A DNA stretch of 32,040 nucleotides from Alcaligenaceae bacterium (GCA_029267315.1 JAJUJD010000015.1:1-32040), one strand, 5' to 3'. Positions 16,380 through 24,900 are shown, counted from the first letter of the stretch. Numbers and translations are program-made. Notes: a model not told the origin generated them from the sequence alone.

Positions 16380-18464
16380 ATGGCGCAGTTAGTAACAGTG
16401 GCCCAGACAGGCCTGGTTGCAGTCGTGACTATCGCTAATCCGCCTGTGAACGCCAGTACGCAGGCTGTGCGGGTGCAGCTGCTTTCAACCCTCAGGCAAC
16501 TCGAACAGGGAAGCGATATCCGCGCCGTGGTGATTCGCTGCGCTGGCCGTACCTTCATGGCTGGGGCCGACATCACGGAGTTCGATCTTCCCGAGTTGCC
16601 GGAACCTCATCCCAACGAGATTCATGCCTATCTTGACTCCATGAGCAAGCCGGTTGTCGCGGCCATGCACGGCACCACCCTGGGCGCAGGCCTGGAGCTC
16701 GCGCTGTCTTGTCACTACCGCGTCGCCGACGCAGGCGCCCGTTTCGGCTTGCCGGAGGTGAAGCTGGGGGTCATTCCGGGGGCAGGCGGTACGCAGCGGC
16801 TGCCACGCCTGGTCGGTCTCCTCACTGCTGTGCAGATGATATCCGGCGGCGAAATGGTGCCAGCCAGCCAGGCGCTTGAATCGGGGCTGATTGACGCCGT
16901 CTTCGAAGATGACCTTGCTGGCTCGGCCCTCCAGTATGCGTTGGAGCTCGCCGGTACAGAAACCGGCCCGCGTGTGCTCAGTCATCGGACTTTCTCTGCC
17001 GACGAGGCCCAACGGATATTCGCCAAACAGCATCTTGAGCAGCTGCCGCCTCCGGACCGGGGGGGACATGCACGGCGCCACGCTGTGGAAGCGACCATTC
17101 AGGCGGGACAGCTGCCCTTTCAGGAGGCGCTGGAAGAGGAACGGCGCCGTTTCCTGCTATGCCGTGACACTGACGAATCCAAAGCTCTCAGACACGCTTT
17201 CTTCGCTGAGCGCGCGGCGGCCCGGATTCCCAATATGCCCGCCAACGCGTCGCTCAGACCCATACAGTCTGTGGGAATCATTGGCGCCGGCACCATGGGG
17301 ACAGGGATTGCCATGAGCTTCGCTAATGCAGGTTTACCCGTCATTTTGCAAGATCTCAGCGAAGAGACTTTGACGCGCGCCGGGGGCCTCATCCGTTCCA
17401 CTTACGAAACGGCCGTGAAGAAACAACGCATGTCGGCCGCGGAAGCAGACCGACGCATTGCGTTGATTCATACCACGAACGACGACTTGCAATTGGCCGG
17501 CTGCGATCTCATTATCGAAGCCGTATTCGAAGACTTCGACATCAAGAAGGCCATCTTTCGCCGTCTCGGCGAAATTGCGCGCCCCGGTGCCATACTGGCC
17601 AGCAATACATCTTCGCTGGACGTCAACGTACTGGCTTCATGTTCGGGGCGTGCCGCCGATGTGCTTGGCATGCATTTTTTCAGCCCTGCCCATATCATGC
17701 GCCTGCTCGAAGTGGTACGTTGCGATACCACCGCGCCGGACGTATTGGCCACCATTATGCAGCTGGCAAAACGAATCAATAAGGTAGCTGCAGTGTCCGG
17801 TGTCTGCTTTGGCTTCATCGGCAACCGCATGTTGGAAGGCTATCTGCGCGAAACCGAATTTCTGCTCATGGAGGGAGCAACCCCCTCCTTCATTGACCAA
17901 GCTTTGGAAGGCTGGGGGATGGCCATGGGGCCTTGCCGCATGATTGACATGGCCGGCGTCGACGTCGCAGCAAAGGTTGTTCTAGAACAGCGTAAGGCTG
18001 GTCGCCTGCCCGATGACGACAGCTACCGCATTGTGGTTCAGAGGCTATATGAACGCGGCAGATTCGGCCAGAAAGCAGGGCATGGCTATTACCGCTACGA
18101 GGGTCGCCAACCCGTGGAAGACGAGTCCGCGCTGGAAATCTTCCGCGAGCAGGGCGAACAGTATGGTGTGAGACAGCGCCGCGACATCACGGCTCAGGAG
18201 GTGGTGGAACGTTGTCTTTACCCACTCATCGCCGAAGGCTACCGCATACTGGAAGAAGGCATAGCCTACCGAGCGGGTGACATTGACGTGGTCTGGCTCC
18301 ACGGCTACGGTTTCCCCTCTTACCGTGGCGGCCCCATGTTTTACGCTCGCAGCGTGGGCGAGCACACCATTGCGGCAGCCATGGAGCGCTTCGCCTCGGC
18401 ACGGGGTAACCGCTATGGTTACTGGGACATTCCGGAAAGCCTGGCCAAAGCGTTGATCGCGTGA
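16380..18464 (+). CDS. fadJ: Fused enoyl-CoA hydratase / 3-hydroxyacyl-CoA dehydrogenase (FadJ/FadB-like)
   Basis: A 694-residue bifunctional beta-oxidation enzyme. The N-terminal crotonase domain (1-190) has an oxyanion region and both catalytic glutamates, Glu106 (GTTLGAGLELA) and Glu126 (GLPEVKLG), spaced 20 apart as in E. coli FadB. The NAD-binding fold starts at 298 (VGIIGAGTMGTG), with the catalytic His432/Glu444 pair in GMHFFSPAHIMRLLEVV, then two C-terminal dehydrogenase domains ending near YGFPSYRGGPMFYA. It hydrates the enoyl-CoA and oxidises the 3-hydroxyacyl-CoA; the thiolase at 9975 would finish the cycle. ATG 16380 is 52 bases after the dehydrogenase, with a GAGGAAACT-type ribosome-binding site. 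Confidence 0.95.
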   Translation: MAQLVTVAQTGLVAVVTIANPPVNASTQAVRVQLLSTLRQLEQGSDIRAVVIRCAGRTFMAGADITEFDLPELPEPHPNEIHAYLDSMSKPVVAAMHGTTLGAGLELALSCHYRVADAGARFGLPEVKLGVIPGAGGTQRLPRLVGLLTAVQMISGGEMVPASQALESGLIDAVFEDDLAGSALQYALELAGTETGPRVLSHRTFSADEAQRIFAKQHLEQLPPPDRGGHARRHAVEATIQAGQLPFQEALEEERRRFLLCRDTDESKALRHAFFAERAAARIPNMPANASLRPIQSVGIIGAGTMGTGIAMSFANAGLPVILQDLSEETLTRAGGLIRSTYETAVKKQRMSAAEADRRIALIHTTNDDLQLAGCDLIIEAVFEDFDIKKAIFRRLGEIARPGAILASNTSSLDVNVLASCSGRAADVLGMHFFSPAHIMRLLEVVRCDTTAPDVLATIMQLAKRINKVAAVSGVCFGFIGNRMLEGYLRETEFLLMEGATPSFIDQALEGWGMAMGPCRMIDMAGVDVAAKVVLEQRKAGRLPDDDSYRIVVQRLYERGRFGQKAGHGYYRYEGRQPVEDESALEIFREQGEQYGVRQRRDITAQEVVERCLYPLIAEGYRILEEGIAYRAGDIDVVWLHGYGFPSYRGGPMFYARSVGEHTIAAAMERFASARGNRYGYWDIPESLAKALIA

Positions 18465-18473
18465 TTCCGCGTT

Positions 18474-18512
18474 GCCCGTGGCCAAAAACTAATGCATATC
18501 AAGGCCACGGGC
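18474..18512. other. Perfect 10-bp inverted repeat between fadJ-like and P450 genes
   Basis: GCCCGTGGCC at 18474-18483 and GGCCACGGGC at 18503-18512 enclose a 19-base AT-rich loop. It begins 9 bases after the fadJ-like stop. There is no U-tract, so it resembles an mRNA processing or stability hairpin, or a protein-binding site, more than a terminator. It marks a 168-base gap in an otherwise tight operon. Confidence 0.55.
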
Positions 18513-18632
18513 GGCCGCCACGGCTACCCTATCTTCATCCCCGTCGTTCCGACGCCCCGCGACCGCTGCTTCCTCACAATCATTGATCAACTCTGTGTGC
18601 GAGATGCAGCGCCACAAGAGAGTGAAGCAGCC

Positions 18633-19865
18633 ATGACCGACACCATCCTGGAAGCCGCCACCGAAGCAGGCAGCCCGCATAGCGCGCATTTTTCCAGACT
18701 CGCCTCCAACATTCCGACATGGCAACCACGTTCGGCAGAGGTGCAGCGCGACCAGATTGCCGCGTACGACGCGATGCGCCAACGGTGTCCTGTGGCTCGC
18801 AGTGACGCCGGCTATACCGCCGTATTCCGGCATGCCGACGCGCTGACCGTGGTGAATGACCATGCGACCTTCAGTAGCGCTGTATCCCGCTTTCCGTCTG
18901 TGCCCAATGGTATGGACCCGCCGGAACACACGCCCTTTCGCGCGCTGATCGAGCCCTACTTCGATGAACGCCACATGGCCGAGTTTGCGCCCACTTGTCA
19001 CCAGGTGGCGCGGACCCTGGTGAGCAGCACGCCGACCAATATCAGCATTGAATTCATCAGTGAGTTCGCACAGATTTTTGCGCTGCAGATCCAGTGCGCG
19101 TGGCTGGGATGGCCGGAATCGCTGCACGAACCCCTGCGCCAATGGACACTGAAGAATCATCGGGCGACATTGTCGGGCGACCGAACTGAGCAAGCCGCCG
19201 TGGCAACTGAGTTTGATGACACCATCCGGCAATTGCTTGATGTGCGGCGCGCGGCGGGCGGTACCGTGCCGGAGGACATTACCGCGCATTTGATGCGCAA
19301 TGAGTCCCTGGGCAGACGACTGAACGATGAAGAAATCGTCAGCATTCTGCGCAACTGGACGGTCGGCGAACTGGGCACCATCGCTGCCTCGGTCGGCATT
19401 CTGGTGCATTACTTGGCCGCCCACGCTTCCGTGCAATCGTTATTGCGCCAGGCTCCGGAGCATTTACCTGCCGCGATAGACGAGATTCTGCGCATTCATC
19501 CGCCCCTGATTCTCAACCGCCGCATCACCACGAGGGAAGTGAAATTGGGCGGCCACCTGCTGCCGCGAGGGACGCGCCTGGCGGTATTGTGGGCATCGGC
19601 CAATCGCGACGAATCGGTGTTTGGTGACCCCAATGAATTCCGCCTGGACAGGGATGCGTCGCACAACCTGCTTTACGGGGCGGGCATTCACGTCTGCCCC
19701 GGCGCACCACTGGCCCGGCTCGAACTTCATGCAGTGATGCAGGCACTCCTGCAGGGTACGGACTGGATTGCCCTGGACCCGACAAAGCCTGCCTGCAATG
19801 CCGCGTATCCCGGCAGCGGATTCACCAGCCTGCATATCGAACTGAGGAAACACGCTCCGGACTAA
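18633..19865 (+). CDS. Cytochrome P450
   Basis: A 410-residue soluble bacterial P450. The heme-ligand loop is YGAGIHVCPGAPLAR with Cys355, the ExxR motif is EILR at 284-287, and HPPLILNRRITTRE follows as the beta-strand region. The I-helix reads VGELGT at 244-249, so the usual acid-threonine pair of (A/G)Gx(D/E)T is not intact, although Thr249 and Glu246 are nearby. I start at ATG 18633 (MTDTILEAA); the open frame extends back to 18492 but crosses the inverted repeat. No ferredoxin or reductase gene accompanies it, so electrons must come from elsewhere. The context suggests hydroxylation of the acid substrate or one of its intermediates; the substrate is unknown. Confidence 0.93.
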   Translation: MTDTILEAATEAGSPHSAHFSRLASNIPTWQPRSAEVQRDQIAAYDAMRQRCPVARSDAGYTAVFRHADALTVVNDHATFSSAVSRFPSVPNGMDPPEHTPFRALIEPYFDERHMAEFAPTCHQVARTLVSSTPTNISIEFISEFAQIFALQIQCAWLGWPESLHEPLRQWTLKNHRATLSGDRTEQAAVATEFDDTIRQLLDVRRAAGGTVPEDITAHLMRNESLGRRLNDEEIVSILRNWTVGELGTIAASVGILVHYLAAHASVQSLLRQAPEHLPAAIDEILRIHPPLILNRRITTREVKLGGHLLPRGTRLAVLWASANRDESVFGDPNEFRLDRDASHNLLYGAGIHVCPGAPLARLELHAVMQALLQGTDWIALDPTKPACNAAYPGSGFTSLHIELRKHAPD

Positions 19866-20001
19866 AGACCGCCAATGATGGTCGACAAGGCCACACTGGC
19901 CCGGCTGCCCGCATCGTGATTGACCCCGAGTGCGCACTGTCGCTGCATCAATTATTATCCCTGCAATCTGAAACAAATCGCGATTGCTTAGGAGACAGAC
20001 A

Positions 20002-21162
20002 GTGCCCACACCCGAGAAGATAACCTGCGTAGAAGATTTCCGGCGGCTTGCCATGCGCCGTGTGCCGCGCATGTTCTATGACTACGCAGATTCCGGCTCC
20101 TGGACTGAAGGCACCTATCGATCCAACGAGGAAGACTTCCACAAGTTGAAGTTCCGGCAACGCGTGGCCGTCGACATTGAGAAGCGTAATTTGCGCACGA
20201 CCATGGTCGGTGAACCTGTCGCCATGCCGGTTGCCCTTGCTCCCACAGGCCTGACCGGCATGCAGCACGCAGACGGCGAAATTCACGCTGCACGGGCGGC
20301 GGAGAAATTTGGCGTGCCCTTTACCCTCTCGACTATGAGCATCTGCTCCATTGAGGATATCGCCGCCCATACCAACAAGCCCTTCTGGTTTCAGCTGTAC
20401 GTTATGCGCGACCGCGATTTCATGGAACGGCTGATCGACCGCGCCAAAGCCGCCAATTGCTCGGCTCTGGTGCTGACCCTCGACCTTCAAGTGCTAGGTC
20501 AGCGCCACAAGGACATCCGCAACGGCCTGACCGCTCCGCCCAAGCCAACGCTGGCGAACTTGATCAATCTGGCAACTAAGCCACGCTGGTGCCTCAATAT
20601 GTTGGGCACCAACCGCCGCACTTTCGGCAATATCGTGGGCCACGCGAAGAACGTCACTGACGTCTCTTCGCTTTCTTCATGGACAGCAGAGCAGTTCGAT
20701 CCCTCGCTCAGCTGGAAAGATCTGGAATGGATCAAGAAGCGCTGGGGCGGCAAGGTCGTGCTCAAGGGCATCATGGAACCGGAAGACGCCCGCCTGGCTG
20801 CGGAATGCGGCGCAGACGCCCTGATCGTATCCAACCACGGCGGTCGTCAACTGGATGGCGCACCCTCTTCCATTTCCGCCCTGCCCCGCGTGGTGCACGC
20901 CGCAGGCAAGGACATTGAAGTTTGGGTGGACGGTGGCATCCGTTCGGGCCAAGACGTGCTGCGCGCCAAGGCACTCGGCGCCAAGGGCACAATGATTGGC
21001 CGTGCCTTCCTCTACGCGCTTGGCGCAATGGGAGAACAGGGCGTGTATCGCTGTCTGCAGATCATTGCCAAGGAACTGGATATTTCCATGGCCTTCTGCG
21101 GCCATACCGACATCGAGCGGGTGGATCGCTCCATCCTGCTGAACCCCGATATTTTCGACTGA
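20002..21162 (+). CDS. lldD: FMN-dependent 2-hydroxy-acid dehydrogenase (L-lactate dehydrogenase LldD family)
   Basis: A 386-residue TIM-barrel flavoenzyme that oxidises an L-2-hydroxy acid to the 2-keto acid. Recognisable features are FYDYADSGSWTEGTYRSN at 25-42, the FMN-binding PTGL at 81-84, Lys255, the catalytic His279 and substrate-binding Arg282 in SNHGGRQLDGAPSS, and DGGIRSGQD followed by GRAFLYALGA. The best start is GTG 20002, with AGGAGA at 19990-19995; a TTG at 19984 would place that site inside the gene. L-lactate is the default substrate, but glycolate, mandelate or a longer 2-hydroxy acid are alternatives. It follows the P450 by 136 bases and converges on the paaY-like gene with a 7-base gap. 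Confidence 0.92.
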   Translation: MPTPEKITCVEDFRRLAMRRVPRMFYDYADSGSWTEGTYRSNEEDFHKLKFRQRVAVDIEKRNLRTTMVGEPVAMPVALAPTGLTGMQHADGEIHAARAAEKFGVPFTLSTMSICSIEDIAAHTNKPFWFQLYVMRDRDFMERLIDRAKAANCSALVLTLDLQVLGQRHKDIRNGLTAPPKPTLANLINLATKPRWCLNMLGTNRRTFGNIVGHAKNVTDVSSLSSWTAEQFDPSLSWKDLEWIKKRWGGKVVLKGIMEPEDARLAAECGADALIVSNHGGRQLDGAPSSISALPRVVHAAGKDIEVWVDGGIRSGQDVLRAKALGAKGTMIGRAFLYALGAMGEQGVYRCLQIIAKELDISMAFCGHTDIERVDRSILLNPDIFD

Positions 21163-21169
21163 GCTCGAA

Positions 21170-21760
21170 TTAGTCCAAGGGGTGAATCTGGTCCGCCCGC
21201 AAACGCGGGCGGCCCGCCTCGACTTCCCTGAGCGGTTCCACACTTTGCATGGTTTCCAGGCAGCGCGTCGTGAGCCGCTGGTATTGCCTCGTTCCGAAGC
21301 GCTTTCCGGCGATTTCCTTATCGGCCAATTCACGCTGGACGCGGGCCGGTGCACCCGTCACCAGACTGCGCGCAGGAATCTGCATGCCTGCTTTGACAAA
21401 GGCCATGGCCCCGACAATGCTGTCTTCCCCAACATGCGCGCCATCCATGACGACAGCGTTCATGCCCACCAGTGCATTGCGGCCGATATAGCACCCGTGC
21501 AACACGGCTGAATGGCCAATATGGCCGTCTTCTTCAATTATGGTGTCTTGTTCGGCCACGCCATGAATCACGCAGGAGTCCTGCACATTACTACCGCGGC
21601 CCATGATGATACGGCCGAAATCGCCTCGCAGGGATGCCATTGGCCCCACATAGGCACCCGGCCCGACGATGACGTCACCTATCAGCACGGCAGTGGGGTG
21701 TACGAAGGCGGTGGAGTCCACCACTGGTGTGATGCCGTCTATGGAATAGACCTTCAACAT
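21170..21760 (-). CDS. paaY: PaaY-like hexapeptide-repeat protein (gamma-carbonic anhydrase fold)
   Basis: A 196-residue left-handed beta-helix protein, the same length as E. coli PaaY, and very similar along its whole length: [64 protein letters not shown], then EPLREVE near the C-terminus. The three metal-binding His positions of the gamma-carbonic anhydrase fold are present. In phenylacetate catabolism PaaY is a thioesterase that rescues CoA from dead-end products; CaiE is a close alternative. No other paa or cai genes are here. It may instead relieve CoA trapped by the neighbouring acyl-CoA pathway. It lies 10 bases after lrgB. Confidence 0.88.
   Translation of the reverse strand: MLKVYSIDGITPVVDSTAFVHPTAVLIGDVIVGPGAYVGPMASLRGDFGRIIMGRGSNVQDSCVIHGVAEQDTIIEEDGHIGHSAVLHGCYIGRNALVGMNAVVMDGAHVGEDSIVGAMAFVKAGMQIPARSLVTGAPARVQRELADKEIAGKRFGTRQYQRLTTRCLETMQSVEPLREVEAGRPRLRADQIHPLD
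21193..21212. other. GC-rich hairpin at the paaY-like 3' end
   Basis: CCGCCCGC/GCGGGCGG forms a perfect 8-bp stem with an AAAC loop, 31 bases past the end of the rightward lldD-like gene and inside the last codons of the paaY-like gene. It could slow or end rightward transcription, but no T-tract follows. Confidence 0.35.
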
Positions 21761-21770
21761 GTTTTGTCTC

Positions 21771-22481
21771 CTAGATGAAACCTGCGAGCTTCAGGCAAAG
21801 GGGCAGCAGCAAAGCGGTCAGAAGACCAGCCAGCCCCATGGCCAAGCCGGCGAACGCACCCATTTCCTGGCCTCCCTGCAGAGCCCGGGCCGTGCCTATG
21901 CCGTGCGCGACAACGCCCAAGGTGAAGCCGTTGATATGCGCTTCGCGCATGTGCATCAACGCCAGCAATGGCTGCGACAATGCGCCGCCAAGAATGCCGG
22001 TCAGCATCACCAAGGCCGAGGTGAGCGAGACCACGCCACCAAATTTTTCGGTAAGTCCGAGAGCAATCGGCATGGTCACGGACTTAACTGACATGGAAAT
22101 TACCGTGTCCCGGGACGCATCAAGAAATGCCGCGCACAACATGCCTATGGATACGGCTGCGGCGGAACCGATGAGGGCGCCGGCGACCAGTGAAAACCAA
22201 TCACGCTTTAGGCGCGCCAACTGGTGATAGAGTGGTACAGCCAAGGCAACGGTCGCCGGCCCCAACAGCACATGGATGTAGCGTCCGCCCTCGAAATAAG
22301 TCTCGTAATCCACACCGGTTAATAGCAGCAGACAGACGAGCAGCAGTGTGGCTACGGCTACCGGATGCATCCAGGCGCTGCCGCCGCTGCGCCGATGAAC
22401 CATCAGCGCAAGCCGATAGGCGGCTAGTGTAGCTAGCAGCCAGGTGACCGGAAGACTGGCCAGATGTGACAAAAGCGCCAT
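21771..22481 (-). CDS. lrgB: LrgB/CidB-family membrane protein
   Basis: A 236-residue polytopic protein of the LrgB family with [25 protein letters not shown] cut over residues 57-81, [15 protein letters not shown], and [13 protein letters not shown] near the C-terminus. These are the conserved blocks of LrgB, CidB and the plastid transporter PLGG1. Members have been described as holin-modulating proteins and as pyruvate or glycolate/glycerate transporters acting with LrgA. ATG 22481 lies 8 bases after the lrgA stop; a TTG at 22493 overlapping that stop is an alternative start. The open frame extends further into lrgA, but that part is not LrgB-like. Confidence 0.9.
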   Translation of the reverse strand: MALLSHLASLPVTWLLATLAAYRLALMVHRRSGGSAWMHPVAVATLLLVCLLLLTGVDYETYFEGGRYIHVLLGPATVALAVPLYHQLARLKRDWFSLVAGALIGSAAAVSIGMLCAAFLDASRDTVISMSVKSVTMPIALGLTEKFGGVVSLTSALVMLTGILGGALSQPLLALMHMREAHINGFTLGVVAHGIGTARALQGGQEMGAFAGLAMGLAGLLTALLLPLCLKLAGFI

Positions 22482-22489
22482 GGGGGTCG

Positions 22490-22819
22490 TCAACGCCTGA
22501 GCAAGCGAAGCGTGGCCGCCGTACTGATGATGGCCACCACCGTACTGGCGAGCAATGCCAGAGCGATTGCGAGCCATTCCTGGGCGATGCGGTCCAGATG
22601 TGCCACGATGCCAACTGCAGCCGGAATGAAGAGCAGGCTCAAATGGCGTAGAAACGCAGTGGTAAAGGTGTCCAGTGCGCAATCACCTTTACGAACCACC
22701 AGGAATATGAAGAGCAGCGCCATCCCGAGAACAGCGCCAGGTATAGGCAGATTCAGCAGGAAGACAACGACCTCTCCCACCAGCTGGAATGCCAGAAGCT
22801 TGATCAGTCCCTCGATCAT
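22490..22819 (-). CDS. lrgA: LrgA/CidA-family membrane protein
   Basis: A 109-residue protein of four membrane segments. It has the CidA/LrgA core LPIPGAVLGMALLF followed by the cytoplasmic turn and HLSLLFIPAAVGIV. A GGGAGGGG ribosome-binding site precedes ATG 22819. It is the partner subunit of the LrgB homologue directly downstream. The upstream gap of 121 bases after gntR contains a CATAAT -10-like box (minus strand, 22872-22877) without a good -35, so the pair may have a weak promoter of its own or be read through from the acid-sugar operon. Confidence 0.9.
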   Translation of the reverse strand: MIEGLIKLLAFQLVGEVVVFLLNLPIPGAVLGMALLFIFLVVRKGDCALDTFTTAFLRHLSLLFIPAAVGIVAHLDRIAQEWLAIALALLASTVVAIISTAATLRLLRR

Positions 22820-22940
22820 TGCCCCCTCCCCGGGACATTGGGCGCCGCAGCCTGCGTGCCCTTGTGTTCTTATTATGCGGCCGCCGGGGTGGGAATGCCC
22901 CCCGAACTAGCCAACGTGGGGCAATTGTAGCGGCAGAGAC

Positions 22941-23834
22941 TCAGCCCTGCCGAGTCCGTTTGACGATGTCGAGCGCCGATGTCAGGAGACCTTCCAGGCT
23001 TTCGAGCGCGTCAGCCTTACTGGAAACAGGCGGCTGAGGTCTGCCACCCTCGTCTTCGGAGGACATTGCGACCTGCACGTGTTCAGCTTCTGCGCCGACT
23101 TCCACGTCGAAGACCAATTGTTCGGGCCTATGCCAGGTGGTGAACCACTCCATGGGTCGACCCTGATGGTCCATGCCCTGCCCTTCCAGCATCAATAACG
23201 GAGCACCAAGCTGGGTTTCCAGATAATTTGCGAGGCTCTTGTCGGCTGCGACTGCGCGGATCCGGTTCCTGCCACGACCTGGCCGAATCCCGTATGCCTG
23301 CTCCATCACGGCGTGCAGCGACGCATCCTCCAGTTGGGCTTGGCTGATCCTAGGCACACGGTCCCGAGGCAACCACGTGCGCACGAAGGCAATGGGTGAA
23401 TCATCGATGCGCCGCAGGCGCTCCAGCAACCATGTGTTGCGGGTGCCAAAGAAAGCCGCAACGTCTTCAGGCGGGGACGCCGGCTCGAGCCGCAGGACGC
23501 GGGTGCGCAGTTTCGTGCCCACCGATAAAAACTGCTGGTACAGACCTGTCGAGCGCTGAACCATGCGCCGGAGCTCGGTGCGCGGCTCAACAATAGCTGC
23601 CCGACCTTGTTCCTTGCGGATCAAGCCATCAGTCTGGAGCACGGAAAGTGCCTGGCGCACCACGCTGCGTGCAACGCCGAAGCGGGCGCAGAGTGAGGCT
23701 TCACTAGGCAGGGCTGCGCCTGGTCCCAGGCGCCCCGCAAGAATGTCTGCGCCTAACAAGCGGGCAATCTGGGCATAAAGGGGTTCCTGGCTAGAACGAT
23801 CCAGCTGAGTTGGCTGAACTTGACCCCCGCCCAC
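22941..23834 (-). CDS. GntR-family (HutC/UTRA type) regulator of the acid-sugar operon
   Basis: A 297-residue regulator. The N-terminal winged helix-turn-helix is clear (PLYAQIARLLGADILAG, then LPSEASLCARFGVARSVVRQ and DGLIRKEQGRAAIV). The rest is a UTRA ligand-binding domain. I choose GTG 23834 because GGAGG at 23843-23847 lies 8 bases upstream, just past the pdxA2 stop. The ATG at 23876 would overlap pdxA2 by 38 bases without a ribosome-binding site. Fourth gene of kdgT-dtnK-pdxA2-gntR, so it is probably the autoregulated repressor of this operon. The ligand is likely the four-carbon acid sugar or a phosphorylated intermediate (inference). Confidence 0.88.
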   Translation of the reverse strand: MGGGQVQPTQLDRSSQEPLYAQIARLLGADILAGRLGPGAALPSEASLCARFGVARSVVRQALSVLQTDGLIRKEQGRAAIVEPRTELRRMVQRSTGLYQQFLSVGTKLRTRVLRLEPASPPEDVAAFFGTRNTWLLERLRRIDDSPIAFVRTWLPRDRVPRISQAQLEDASLHAVMEQAYGIRPGRGRNRIRAVAADKSLANYLETQLGAPLLMLEGQGMDHQGRPMEWFTTWHRPEQLVFDVEVGAEAEHVQVAMSSEDEGGRPQPPVSSKADALESLEGLLTSALDIVKRTRQG

Positions 23835-23838
23835 GGCC

Positions 23839-24900
23839 TCAGCCTCCGGTGGTATTGCGGGCTGTTTCCCAGACATGCGACCAACCCGGCGCCAGGGCGG
23901 CTGCCCGCTCGGCCGCCAGCACAAGACTGTCCTCCCGCGCGATGCCCTTGCCGGCAATATCAAAAGCTGTTCCGTGATCGACGGAGACACGCACCACAGG
24001 CAGGCCTACGGTGATGTTCACCCCATCGTCGCCATACACCGACTTGAACGGGGCGTGGCCCTGGTCGTGGTAGCAGGCAATGACAAACTTCCACTTTCCG
24101 CGAACCGCCTGTGGGAACAGTGCATCGGCCGGTATGGGGCCCGCGGCCTTGATACCCTGGGCATTGGCCTCAGCAACGGCGGGCTCCAGAATTTCCGCAT
24201 CTTCGGTGCCAAAGATGCCGTTTTCGCCTGCATGCGGATTGAGCCCAGCGACTGCCACGGGTTCGTCACCACGGCCCAGGGCCTGGGCAAAAGCGCCCGC
24301 GAGCCGCAAGACCGCGCGCATACGTTGAGGGTTCACATCTTCAATCGCCTGGCGCAGGGATACGTGAGTGGTCGCGTGGAATATGTAAAGATCGCCGGCC
24401 GACAGCACCAGGGAAAACGTCTTCACGCCGAATTCGTGGGCCAGCAGTTCCGTGTGACCGGGCCATTTGTGGCCTGCCATATGCATGGCAGCCTTGTTGA
24501 GCGGCGCGGTGACAATACCCTGGATACGCCCTTCACGGGCCAGGGCGCAAGCCGTGGTCACGAATCGGACCGAGCCCGCCCCCCCATCGGCATGCAACTC
24601 ACCCAGAGGAACATGCGCCAGCTCTGGCCCCGCTTGCATGACCTCGATCACGCCGGGTTCGTTGGTCACTTGTTCCGGGCCTTCCACCGTTCGGACACGG
24701 TCCTCGCTTTCGCCCAGTGCCCGCACGGCTCTACGCAGTACGGCCGCGTCGCCCACCACAAACAAGCGGGCACGCTGGCGCAGTTCATGGTGATTCATCA
24801 GCATCTTGGCCGTGATCTCCGGGCCAATTCCCGCCACATCGCCCAGGGTGACGGCGAGTGTGGGTATGGCTGGATTCTGAACGCTTTGAGTCGAGCTCAT
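23839..24900 (-). CDS. pdxA2: PdxA2, 4-phospho-D-threonate (or 4-phosphoerythronate) dehydrogenase
   Basis: A 353-residue NAD-dependent enzyme of the PdxA family. Motifs are LAVTLGDVAGIGPEI at the N-terminus, VTAPLNKAAMHMAGHKWPGH with the first metal His, GLNPHAGENGIFG with the second, and ACYHDQGHAPFKSV with the third. In the PdxA2 branch, paired with a DUF1537 kinase, the protein oxidises and decarboxylates 4-phospho-D-threonate to dihydroxyacetone phosphate, as established for DtnK-PdxA2 systems. The true vitamin B6 enzyme PdxA is the alternative, but the operon context argues for PdxA2. The start overlaps the dtnK stop as ATGA at 24897-24900. Confidence 0.92.
   Translation of the reverse strand: MSSTQSVQNPAIPTLAVTLGDVAGIGPEITAKMLMNHHELRQRARLFVVGDAAVLRRAVRALGESEDRVRTVEGPEQVTNEPGVIEVMQAGPELAHVPLGELHADGGAGSVRFVTTACALAREGRIQGIVTAPLNKAAMHMAGHKWPGHTELLAHEFGVKTFSLVLSAGDLYIFHATTHVSLRQAIEDVNPQRMRAVLRLAGAFAQALGRGDEPVAVAGLNPHAGENGIFGTEDAEILEPAVAEANAQGIKAAGPIPADALFPQAVRGKWKFVIACYHDQGHAPFKSVYGDDGVNITVGLPVVRVSVDHGTAFDIAGKGIAREDSLVLAAERAAALAPGWSHVWETARNTTGG

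Noticed and set aside
21170-21760. Evidence for a phenylacetate degradation cluster
   Set aside because: Only the PaaY-like protein is present; no paaABCDE, paaG, paaZ or paaK genes occur in the window.
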